NCBI GenBank assembly: GCA_036263655.1
Contig: DATAGP010000015.1
Coordinates: 1-64,000 of the forward strand
Direction of reading: 5' to 3'
Length of the DNA stretch: 64,000 bases
DNA from: Schlegelella_A sp036263655
GTDB lineage: Bacteria > Pseudomonadota > Gammaproteobacteria > Burkholderiales > Burkholderiaceae_C
Shown here: positions 32,461-40,370 of the stretch, in pieces
Numbering within the stretch: the first letter of the stretch is position 1
How the letters are laid out: every line of letters begins with the position of its first letter
Program-made: the position numbers and the translations under genes
The notes under the pieces: model-generated
Databases searched by the model: none
The model's input: only the letters and a program-made list of their open reading frames with translations
Told to the model about the DNA's origin: nothing

Positions 32461-35403
32461 ATGAGCGAGCTTGCCACTCTGCTGCAGATCGACATTGTCG
32501 ACAGCACGAAGCTGGGTGAGGAGCTCGGTGACGCTGCGATGTCCGAGCTGTGGCGTGCGCACGACCGCCGCGCCCGAGACCTCTTGATCGCCTTCCGCGG
32601 TCGCGAGATCGACAAGAGCGACGGTTTCCTGCTGCTCTTCGCAGACCGCAACGACGCGTTTCGATTCGCGCTTGCCTATCGGAGCGCGATCAAGGAGCTG
32701 GACCTGCGACTGCGCGCCCGCACCGGGCTGCATTGCGGCCACGTCATCGTGCGTCGGAACGCGCCCGCCGATGTCGCCCGTGGTGCCAAGCCCGTCGAGA
32801 TCGACGGATCGGCCAAGGTCCTGGCGGCCAGGGTCATGTCCATCGCCGCTGCCGACCAGATCCTGGCGACGGCGGACGCTGCGACTGGTGTCGATCTCGC
32901 CGGCCATCAGGTCGTCTCACACGGGCACTGGCGCGTCAAGGGTTTCTCCGACCCGGTGTCGATCTGTCAGGTCGGCCGTGCCGGGGAGTCGTTCGCTCCG
33001 CCCGCCGATGGCGAAAAGGCGTACCGGGTGGTGGCTCAGGATGGCGAGACCTGGTTGCCGGTGGCCCACATCCGCAACACCCTTCCGCACGAACGCGACA
33101 AGTTCGTCGGCCGCTCGGCTACCTTGAGACACCTCGCGCGCGAACTCGCTTCAGGGGTGCGCCTGCTTTCGATCCTCGGCCCCGGCGGCGTCGGCAAGAC
33201 TCGGCTCGCGGTGCACTTCGCACGTGCCTGGATGGGCGAGTTTCCGGGCGGCGTGTGGTTCTGCGATCTCTCGCACGCGGACACCCTCGACGGACTGCAC
33301 TCCGCCGTCGCCCAAGGGCTCGATCTCGCGCTCGGTCAGAGCGACCCCGCGGTCCAGCTTTCCAACGCCATCCGCGGACGGGGCGCCTGTCTGATCATCC
33401 TCGACAACTTCGAACAGCTCGTCGGCGCGGCATCCGAAACGGTGGGCCACTGGATGGATCGCGCTCCACGCGCACAGTTCCTCGTCACGACTCGCGAGCC
33501 GCTTCGGATACCGGGAGAGCACTCTCACGTCCTCGAATCGCTCGTGCACGGGGACGCCGTTGCCCTGCTGATCGCGCGGGCGGGCGCGGCGCGTCAGGAC
33601 TTCGATGCGGGTGCCGAGAACCGTGCCGCCGTCGAGCGCCTTGCCGAGCTGCTCGAGGGGCTTCCGCTCGCGATCGAACTGGTGGCACCGCGCCTGGGCG
33701 TCATGTCTGCGCTGACGCTGGTTGCGAGGATGAACGACCGGTTCCGACTGCTTTCGTCCAGTACCGGCCGGAGCCGGCGTCATGCGACCTTGAGAGCCAC
33801 ACTCGATTGGTCGTGGGACCTTTTGTCGGGTAGGGATCGTTCGGCTTTGGCGCAGCTCTCGGTGTTCGCGGGTGGCTTCAGCCTGGGCTCCGCGGAATCC
33901 GTGCTGGACCTCTCCTGGTACGCAGCGGACGGGTCGGTCGCCGACGCCGTGCAGTCGCTGGTGGAGAAATCGTTGCTTCGCCATCTCGGGAACGAGCGCT
34001 ACGCGCAACTGGAAAGCATCCGCGAGTACGCTGGTGAGCGGCTGCAGAGCGGAACGGGATACCCCGACAGCAGCTTGGCGAGGAAGGTGGAGGCGGAGGC
34101 GCGGCATGGAGCTCACTTCGCGAGCCGCTCGTTCCGTTCGGCCACGCCAGAAGACCTGCTGGAAATCGACAACCTGGTGGCCGCCTGCCGCCGCGCCATC
34201 GGGCGAGGCGATGGTGAGGTCATCGCCGGAGCTTGCCTAGGGGCCTGGGATGTGCTTCGCTTCCGTGGGCCGTACCGCTCTGCCGCAGAACTGGTTCAAC
34301 TTGCGCTGGCGTCCCCGACGCTGTCCGAACGCGGGCGGCTGACGCTCACGTTCCTGAGCGGCAGGACCCGATTCCTGTGCGGCGACGTGGTCTCGGCGCG
34401 CGCCGAGATCGAGGCTGCCGTGGCCACTGCCGAACGGTTGGGCGAGCACGATCAGAGATGCCGGTTCCTCGCGAGCCTCGCCGAATTGAACTTCTGCGAG
34501 GGGCGCACCAGCGAAGCCATGGCGCAGTACCGGCAGGTCCTGGAAGCGGGCGAGAGGACGACGAACTTGCAATTCCAGTGTGCCGCCCTCAACGGCCTTG
34601 GCACCTGCTTCGACAACCTCGGCGATCTCGCGAGCGCCCGCTCGGTCTACGAGCACGCGCTCGTCGTGTCCCGCAAGGCCGGAGACTTGCGCTGGCAGGG
34701 CGGCGCCAGCGGCAATCTCGCCCAGCTCCTGCACCGGCTGGGCCTCCATGGCGAAGCGGGTCTGCTGTACGAGTCGACCGTGGCGATCGCGCGCTCGCTC
34801 GGCGACCGGGCCTGGGAGGCTTCGGCGCTGTGCAATTGGGGGCTGCTGAGTCACGCCCGGGGTGAGGACCGGCCGGCCCTGCAGCAGCTCGAAGCTGCCC
34901 TCCTGATCACCCGCGAGATCGGCCACAGGCGCGTGGAAGCCGTTGTGCTCTGCAACCTCGGCATCGTCAACGAGGCGCTCGGCCGCAGCGATGCGGCCCG
35001 CGAGCACTACTCGGCGGCGCTGTCGATCGCCCGATACCGCAAGGATCTGCGCTGTGAAGGCCAGTTCCTCGGCTATCTGGGGCTTCTGGAAGCGCGCTCG
35101 GGCCATCGGACGGCGGCGGAGACTGCCTTCGAACGCGGTGAGGCCTTGTTGCGCGAGACGAAGGACCCCGTCAGTCTGGCCATCCTTCTTTGCGCTGCAG
35201 CTCAGGCCGCTCACCTCGCCGCCGATCGCGACCGCGCAACGGCATCGCTGGACGAAGCGATGGCGATCGCAGGCCGCACCGGCATGGAGAGCACCTCCGA
35301 GCTCGGCCTCGCGCTGGCGGAGGCCACGACGCTTCTCTCGACGCCGGCCGTCATCGCGCAAGTTTCCCCTGCGCTCGAAGCTGCGGCGAGTTCCTCTTCC
35401 TGA
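32461..35403 (+). CDS. Cyclase-homology/STAND ATPase/TPR signalling protein
   Basis: 980 residues. Residues 1-150 resemble a class III nucleotide cyclase: metal-type Asp11 in QIDIVDST and Asp54 in KSDGFLLLF. The transition-state Asn position (N-x-x-x-R) is Val120 in KVLAAR, so activity is doubtful. The ATPase follows: ILGPGGVGKTRLAVHFA (Walker A about 239-248), LIILDNFEQLV (Walker B), and LEGLPLAIELVAPR, typical of STAND/AfsR-like ATPases. From about 550 on are TPR-like helical repeats (for example NLGIVNEALGRSDAAREHYSAAL). Such proteins bind a trigger through the repeats and switch through the ATPase. Codon use is less GC-saturated than in neighbours. It overlaps the convergent lipoprotein gene by 53 bp. 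Confidence 0.82.
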   Translation: MSELATLLQIDIVDSTKLGEELGDAAMSELWRAHDRRARDLLIAFRGREIDKSDGFLLLFADRNDAFRFALAYRSAIKELDLRLRARTGLHCGHVIVRRNAPADVARGAKPVEIDGSAKVLAARVMSIAAADQILATADAATGVDLAGHQVVSHGHWRVKGFSDPVSICQVGRAGESFAPPADGEKAYRVVAQDGETWLPVAHIRNTLPHERDKFVGRSATLRHLARELASGVRLLSILGPGGVGKTRLAVHFARAWMGEFPGGVWFCDLSHADTLDGLHSAVAQGLDLALGQSDPAVQLSNAIRGRGACLIILDNFEQLVGAASETVGHWMDRAPRAQFLVTTREPLRIPGEHSHVLESLVHGDAVALLIARAGAARQDFDAGAENRAAVERLAELLEGLPLAIELVAPRLGVMSALTLVARMNDRFRLLSSSTGRSRRHATLRATLDWSWDLLSGRDRSALAQLSVFAGGFSLGSAESVLDLSWYAADGSVADAVQSLVEKSLLRHLGNERYAQLESIREYAGERLQSGTGYPDSSLARKVEAEARHGAHFASRSFRSATPEDLLEIDNLVAACRRAIGRGDGEVIAGACLGAWDVLRFRGPYRSAAELVQLALASPTLSERGRLTLTFLSGRTRFLCGDVVSARAEIEAAVATAERLGEHDQRCRFLASLAELNFCEGRTSEAMAQYRQVLEAGERTTNLQFQCAALNGLGTCFDNLGDLASARSVYEHALVVSRKAGDLRWQGGASGNLAQLLHRLGLHGEAGLLYESTVAIARSLGDRAWEASALCNWGLLSHARGEDRPALQQLEAALLITREIGHRRVEAVVLCNLGIVNEALGRSDAAREHYSAALSIARYRKDLRCEGQFLGYLGLLEARSGHRTAAETAFERGEALLRETKDPVSLAILLCAAAQAAHLAADRDRATASLDEAMAIAGRTGMESTSELGLALAEATTLLSTPAVIAQVSPALEAAASSSS

Positions 35404-36229
35404 ACGTGATCTCGTAGTCCACCGGAAGAAGGTAGTTCCCGAAGAAGACGCACCTGAAGAAGCGGCCTTCCGCCACGCCCACCGTGGAAGTGGCTGTCTC
35501 CGTTGCGTAGCAGGCTTCGAGCTCGGATGCGTTCACCCGGACGGCATCCCTGCTCCCGTTGGGCGGGTTCGTGACGAACGAGTGGTCCTGCGGGGCAGCC
35601 CAAATGACGTGGGCCTCCTGTGCGGGGAGGGTCAGGGTCGCGGGATCCACCCGCGCGCCGCCTCCGTCCAACACCAGCGTTGCCGAGACAAGGACCGGCG
35701 CTTTGGGGGCCGCAAGAAACGGAATGGGAGCGGTCGACATGACGTGCGGATCACCGGTATGCGTCACGGTCGGGTCCAGCTTTCGCTGAATGTTGTCCTT
35801 GCCTCTGAAGAACACGTCGTAGTGCACGACGAATTCCTCCGCGTTGCCCTTGATCTCGCAGCGGTAGTAGAGGCCCTGGGGAGCAGGCGGGTAGCCCCCG
35901 GACGGGCTGTTCGTCGCAAAGCATGGGACGACCCCGAGCGCACCGCCGTCGGCACTGAGCAGCTGGATCCGGTCGCGGTCCGCGTAAGGCGGGTTCGCGA
36001 CGTCAAAGTAGTACTCGCCGTGGTCCGCGAACATCCAGACCAGCACCGCGTTCGAGCCGGTCTTGACACGGACGAAGGAAGGGCTGGCGACGAACCGGTT
36101 CGGGAACTTCTTGGAGATGACGATGGGGCATGCACCCGCGTCGAGGCACTTCCCGATCGAATCGTTGCTCGCGCAGCCCGGCAGGAGGAGGAGGGGCAGT
36201 AACCAGACGGGCAAGCGGATGGAAGGCAT
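35351..36229 (-). CDS. Putative lipoprotein, unknown function
   Basis: 292 residues. The lipoprotein signal MPSIRLPVWLLPLLLLPGC has a lipobox LPGC with Cys19. ATG 36229 follows an AAGGAGC ribosome-binding site. After the Cys come ASNDSIGKCLDAGACPIVISKKF and two similar-looking beta-rich halves (each with FRCVFFGNYLLP- or YYRCEIKGNAEEF-type strands), so it may hold a repeated domain. I know no family for it. It is divergent from the S8 protease gene and convergent with the STAND gene, and shares their codon style. Confidence 0.7.
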   Translation of the reverse strand: MPSIRLPVWLLPLLLLPGCASNDSIGKCLDAGACPIVISKKFPNRFVASPSFVRVKTGSNAVLVWMFADHGEYYFDVANPPYADRDRIQLLSADGGALGVVPCFATNSPSGGYPPAPQGLYYRCEIKGNAEEFVVHYDVFFRGKDNIQRKLDPTVTHTGDPHVMSTAPIPFLAAPKAPVLVSATLVLDGGGARVDPATLTLPAQEAHVIWAAPQDHSFVTNPPNGSRDAVRVNASELEACYATETATSTVGVAEGRFFRCVFFGNYLLPVDYEITFRKRNSPQLRAQGKLAR

Positions 36230-36382
36230 TGAGTTGCTCCTTGTGAAAAGACGATGGCCTGTGAACAATCATGCGCCCCGGTACTTTCGAACTCAATCGA
36301 GAGTTGAAGAGCGTTTTCGAGGCGTCGCTGGCGCCAGGAAGCTGCCGGCTCGCCGGTTCGCAGGGGCGCAGGAGGAATCCGA
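36230..36382. promoter_or_regulatory. Divergent promoter region, lipoprotein/S8 protease
   Basis: This 153-bp gap is notably more AT-rich than the rest of the window. It must drive both genes. A TCAA/TTGA inverted pair lies near 36293-36307, but I could not assign a -10/-35 pair with confidence. Confidence 0.4.
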
Positions 36383-37750
36383 GTGAGTGAAGAGCAGAAC
36401 GCGCCTTGGCCGATCCACCTTCGCCGCCGCCCCGAGCACAGCAGCTATCTGGTGATCCGGATGGAGGCCGCTTTGCGCCAGGCGGCCTCCGCAGGGGCGG
36501 ACGCCGCGGCGCGTGAGAAGCGCGCCAGGATCGCCGGGGTTCTCGAAGCGCACGGCCTCGATCTGCAACCCCTCGTCACGAGCGTTCCTGGGGAGCGGGT
36601 GCTTCGCTTCGAGAGCAGGGTGGTCCAGTTGCCCTCGCGCCCGAGCCTGACCGATTACTGGCGAATCGACGCGCGTCATCTCGAAGCGGCTCGACTCGTG
36701 GAGGTCGAGAGGGCGTTGACGGCGCTGCCGGGAGTGGAGCTGGTCTATCGGGAGCGACAGCCGCACGAGCCCGTGACGGCGGGCAACAACGTGCTCTCGA
36801 ACCAGCAGCTCTATCTGGCCGCAGCGCCCTGTGGCATCGACGCAAGCTGGGCTCACGTCCAGGGATGGGATGGCAGCGGGATGCACTTCATCGACCTGGA
36901 GCGGGCGTGGCATCTGAATCACGAGGATCTGAGCAACCCAGCCCTGATCTGCAACGACAACTACGCCTTGGCGGATCAGTTCGAGGTTCGCAGCCACGGG
37001 ACCGCTGCCGTGAGCATCGCCACGGGGGCCGACAACGGCGTCGGCGTGGTTGGGGTGGCGCCGGGTGTCGCCTCGCGTCGTGTCGCTTCCTACTGGCGCG
37101 CTTCCGATCCCGCGGGTCACAAGCACATCGCCGACGCCTTGGCCGCCGCCATCGTCGCAAGTCCCCCGCCCGACGTGATCCTGATCGAGGCGACTCTCGG
37201 CCGCTGGGCTCTGCCCGTGGACTCGGACGCCGCCGTCTACCTGGCGGTGCAGGCGGCCATCGGCAACGGCATCGTAGTGGTCGAGGCCGGCGGGAACGAG
37301 GGCACCGACCTCGACGCCTGGACCGATGCGTTGGGAAATACACCGCTCAAGCGCTCGGGCCAGTTCGACTCGGGGGCGATCGTCGTCGGGGCTGCCGAGT
37401 CGTCGGGAGCGCACAAGCGCTCCTCCTTCTCCAACTTCGGCTCGCGCATCGACTGCTACGCCTGGGGGGACAGCATCGTCGCGGCGGGCTACGGCGACCT
37501 GGACGGCGACGGTTCGACGAGCGCGAGCTACACGAGCAGGTTCGGCGGAACGAGCGGTGCTTCGGCGATCCTGGCCGGCGCGGCACTCGTCTTGAAGGGC
37601 ATGCTGGCGGCCTCGCGCCAGCCGAGCGATCCGGAGACGGTCCGCCAGCTCCTCGCCGCGGCGGCCACCGGCACCCCATCCGTGAACGGCGCGTCGGACG
37701 GCATCGGCGTCATGCCCGACCTGAAGGCCCTGATCGAGAGTCTGCCTTGA
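36383..37750 (+). CDS. S8 (subtilisin-family) serine peptidase without visible signal peptide
   Basis: 455 residues, GTG start after AGGAGG. The triad is Asp in GMHFIDLERAW (about 175), His in RSHGTAAVSIATG (about 210), and Ser in GGTSGASAILAGAA (about 392); the oxyanion Asn lies in VVVEAGGNEG. The 160-residue N-terminal part begins with polar sequence SEEQNAPWPIHLRRRP and has no hydrophobic signal. It resembles a fused inhibitor-like prodomain. The enzyme may stay in the cytoplasm or need another route out. Location beside a STAND protein is notable. Substrate unknown. Confidence 0.87.
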   Translation: MSEEQNAPWPIHLRRRPEHSSYLVIRMEAALRQAASAGADAAAREKRARIAGVLEAHGLDLQPLVTSVPGERVLRFESRVVQLPSRPSLTDYWRIDARHLEAARLVEVERALTALPGVELVYRERQPHEPVTAGNNVLSNQQLYLAAAPCGIDASWAHVQGWDGSGMHFIDLERAWHLNHEDLSNPALICNDNYALADQFEVRSHGTAAVSIATGADNGVGVVGVAPGVASRRVASYWRASDPAGHKHIADALAAAIVASPPPDVILIEATLGRWALPVDSDAAVYLAVQAAIGNGIVVVEAGGNEGTDLDAWTDALGNTPLKRSGQFDSGAIVVGAAESSGAHKRSSFSNFGSRIDCYAWGDSIVAAGYGDLDGDGSTSASYTSRFGGTSGASAILAGAALVLKGMLAASRQPSDPETVRQLLAAAATGTPSVNGASDGIGVMPDLKALIESLP

Positions 37751-37767
37751 GCAGTACGCTTCCCGCG

Positions 37768-39399
37768 TCACAGCATCGCCTCGTCCACGAGGCGCGCCAG
37801 TACGCGCAAGCCCACTCCGCCGCGGCTCTCGACAGCGGGTTCGGCGGCGAGCTCTCGATACGCCTCGCCGGCTGCGGCATGCCAGCGCAACCGCCGCTCG
37901 GGTCCGCTTAGCTGCACGCGGTAGCTGCCCTCGCGGCGGCCGCTGTCCAGGAAGCGGCTCGCCTCGGCGCAGAGCTCCGCGCTGTGAATGACGAGGCCGG
38001 ACTCGGTGTTGAAGAGGGCCGAGCGCGGGTCAATGTTCAGCGAGCCGACAAAGAGGCGCTCGCCGTCGACCACGGTCAGCTTGCTGTGCAAGCGGCCAAA
38101 CGAGCCACCGCGGCCCGACCCGGCTCCGAGCACGGAATGACTGCCCGGCGGCGCGACGCCACCGATCAGCTCGTGCAACGACACGCCGGCGTTCAGCAGC
38201 GCCGTGCGGTAGCGGGCGTAGCCCAGGTGGACCAGCGGCTCGTCGGTGGTCGCCAGGGAGTTGGTCAGCACCGAGACTTCGACGTCGCGGGCGCGGACCT
38301 CGGCAAGGGCCTTCATTCCCTTGGCCCCGGGAATGAAGTAGGGAGAGGCCAGCTGCACGCTGCTGCGGGCGGAGCGAACGAGGTCCAGGTGGGCGTCGGC
38401 CACGGTCGGCGACGGAGGCGCGGCGGCATCGGACTTGCTCGGCGCGTCCGCGAGCAGCTCGACGGCGGCGGTCACCAAATCGACGCCGCCTGCCGCCAGC
38501 TCGGCATCCAGCGTGCGTCCGCCGCTGCGATCGGGATCGTCGCTGGCTGCCGCCGGCGCGGCGTGGGCGTCAAAGGCAGCGGCGACGGCGGCCGGTCTGG
38601 CCAGGCTCGCGACCGGATAGGCCGCGTCGGCGTTCCAGAATCGGTCGAACAGGGCCGCCATCTCCCCCACCACCGGGCCAGCGGACAGGACGTCCATGTC
38701 GATGAAGTTCGCCTTCTCGCTGCGGTCGAAGTACTCGTCGGCGATGTTGCGGCCGCCGGTGACGGCGAAGCTGCCGTCGGCGATCAGCAGCTTGTTGTGC
38801 ATGCGCCGGTTGATGCGCGAGAACTCGTGCAGCGACAACGCGACGCGACGCGTCATGCCGCCGCTGCGCGCGGGCAGCGGGTTGAACAGGCGGACCTCGA
38901 CGTTCGGGTTCGCGGCCAGGGCGGCGAGCAGCGCGTCCTGGCCGGTGGCATACAGGTCGTCGATCAGGACGTGGACGCGCACGCCGCGCCGGCCCGCGTC
39001 GCGCAGCTCGCGCAGGAAGGCGAGGCCGGTGTCGTCGCTCGCGACGAGGTAGTACTGGACGTCGATCGAGCGCTCGGCGCGGCGGATGAGCGCGGTGCGT
39101 GCCTCGAAGGCCTCGCGTCCGCCGGGCAGCAGGCGAAAGCCCGACTCGCCCGGCCGCGCTGCCGACATCGACGCGGCGGCAGCGCGGGCCAGGGACGTGT
39201 CGGCGACGTCCGTCAGGGCGAGCGACGGTGGACGCGCCACCTGCGTCGGCAGGGCGGCGCAGCCGCCCAGCGACACGGCGACGGCGAGGACGACGGCACG
39301 CCAGCCGGCCTCCAGCGCTGCGCCGGCGGCGCCGGCGCAGCCGAGCCAGATCCAGAGGCGGGACATGCCGGAGGACGTGGCGTCTCGAATCTGCGGCAT
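37768..39399 (-). CDS. Phospholipase D family protein (cardiolipin synthase-like), probable lipoprotein
   Basis: 543 residues from ATG 39399, which has a GGAGATC ribosome-binding site; a second start at 39366 is possible. The hydrophobic segment AVVLAVAVSLGGCAAL contains a lipobox (LGGC). Two HKD motifs are clear: HNKLLIADGSFAVTGGRN and HSKLTVVDGERLFVGSLN. Each gives H, K and D for a two-lobed phosphodiesterase or transferase. It is likely periplasmic and membrane anchored. YmdC/ClsC-type cardiolipin synthase or a phospholipase are both possible. Codon use is back to the GC-saturated style. Confidence 0.87.
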   Translation of the reverse strand: MPQIRDATSSGMSRLWIWLGCAGAAGAALEAGWRAVVLAVAVSLGGCAALPTQVARPPSLALTDVADTSLARAAAASMSAARPGESGFRLLPGGREAFEARTALIRRAERSIDVQYYLVASDDTGLAFLRELRDAGRRGVRVHVLIDDLYATGQDALLAALAANPNVEVRLFNPLPARSGGMTRRVALSLHEFSRINRRMHNKLLIADGSFAVTGGRNIADEYFDRSEKANFIDMDVLSAGPVVGEMAALFDRFWNADAAYPVASLARPAAVAAAFDAHAAPAAASDDPDRSGGRTLDAELAAGGVDLVTAAVELLADAPSKSDAAAPPSPTVADAHLDLVRSARSSVQLASPYFIPGAKGMKALAEVRARDVEVSVLTNSLATTDEPLVHLGYARYRTALLNAGVSLHELIGGVAPPGSHSVLGAGSGRGGSFGRLHSKLTVVDGERLFVGSLNIDPRSALFNTESGLVIHSAELCAEASRFLDSGRREGSYRVQLSGPERRLRWHAAAGEAYRELAAEPAVESRGGVGLRVLARLVDEAML

Positions 39400-39440
39400 G
39401 GAAGATCTCCTGGGTCGGAGGGCGGGGCTCGAGGTCCGGC

Positions 39441-39542
39441 TCAGGCCGCGCCGAAGGCGACCACGACGAACATCGAGAACGATGCGAGCGAGAGGGTCAC
39501 GACCATCAGTCCGGTGGCGAGGTCGTCGATCAGGTGCTTCAT
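39441..39542 (-). CDS. 33-residue single-span membrane peptide
   Basis: ATG 39542 is preceded by CTGGAG. The peptide starts MKHLIDDLATGLMVVTLSLA and ends SFSMFVVVAFGAA, a plausible single membrane helix (about residues 11-32) after an acidic N-terminus. It lies 41 bp upstream of the phospholipase D-like gene on the same strand and could be co-transcribed. It was found by eye because its frame is short. An in-frame start 17 codons upstream is less likely. Confidence 0.55.
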   Translation of the reverse strand: MKHLIDDLATGLMVVTLSLASFSMFVVVAFGAA

Positions 39543-39650
39543 GACAGGCTCCAGGGTCGGGGTTCGGGCCTTCGCGATCGCGGGCGTCGGCATGGGAAAA
39601 GTCTCCGCAAAGCGCTCCTCGTCGCCGAGTGAGCAAGGCGCTCGGGCCGA

Positions 39651-39664
39651 GTGACATTCGTCAC
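39651..39664. promoter_or_regulatory. CRP-type palindrome
   Basis: GTGA-CATTCG-TCAC fits the core of the CRP consensus TGTGA-N6-TCACA on both half-sites. It lies 31 bp before the Crp/Fnr regulator's ATG and between that gene and the divergent membrane-peptide/phospholipase genes. The regulator's helix carries SREMVNR, with the R-E-x-x-x-R pattern that reads TGTGA in E. coli CRP. Autoregulation is inferred. Confidence 0.6.
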
Positions 39665-39695
39665 CCGGGCCACCTCCGGATCGATAATTCGCCGC

Positions 39696-40352
39696 ATGCA
39701 CGAAGCGAAGGGAGGCACTGGTAGTACGGCAGAAGACCGGCTTTCCGGTCCTTTGCTGGAAGAGCTCGCGCGGCACGGCAACACGCGTCCCTTCCGTGCC
39801 CAGACCATCCTCATCCATGCGGGGGATGCGGGCGACTCGATCTACATCGTCCTGTCGGGCCGCTTGCGCACGTATGCCAGCTCCGACGACGGCCGCGACG
39901 TCGTGCTCGCGGAGCACGGCCCCGGCGAGTACGTGGGCGAGCTGGCGCTCGACGGCGCCGAGCGCTCGGCCTCGGTGAAGACGCTCGAGCCGAGCACCTG
40001 CTGCGTGGTCTCCGGCGCCGAGATGCGGGCCTTCCTCGCCGACCACCCCGACTTCGCCCTGCACCTGACGCACAAGCTGGCGCGCATGGTCCGCCGACTC
40101 ACCGAGCAGGTGAAGGACCTCGCCCTCAAGGACGTCTACGGGCGCATGGTCCGCGTCCTGACCGAGCTTTCGGATCCGGTCGGGACTGAGCGCGTGGTCC
40201 GCGAGAAGCTCACCCAGCAGGACATCGCCGAGCGCATCGGCTCGTCGCGCGAGATGGTCAACCGGGTGATGAAGGACCTGATGGCCGGCGGCTACGTGTC
40301 GCTGCGCGACGGCCGCTACACCATCCACCGCAAGCTCCCGGCGGCCCGCTAG
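39696..40352 (+). CDS. Crp/Fnr family transcriptional regulator
   Basis: 218 residues. A cyclic-nucleotide-binding fold (about 20-135) includes TILIHAGDAGDSIYIVLSGRL and GEYVGELALDGAERSASVKTL. The latter has the G-E-L-A...R-S-A arrangement of the cAMP pocket. The winged helix-turn-helix is LTQQDIAERIGSSREMVNRVMKDLMAGGYV. No Fnr-type cysteine cluster is seen in the N-terminus. ATG 39696 is chosen over an upstream GTG that overlaps the palindrome. Regulated genes beyond the likely own promoter are unknown. Confidence 0.88.
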   Translation: MHEAKGGTGSTAEDRLSGPLLEELARHGNTRPFRAQTILIHAGDAGDSIYIVLSGRLRTYASSDDGRDVVLAEHGPGEYVGELALDGAERSASVKTLEPSTCCVVSGAEMRAFLADHPDFALHLTHKLARMVRRLTEQVKDLALKDVYGRMVRVLTELSDPVGTERVVREKLTQQDIAERIGSSREMVNRVMKDLMAGGYVSLRDGRYTIHRKLPAAR

Positions 40353-40370
40353 GGCGGCCCGGGCTCACCC

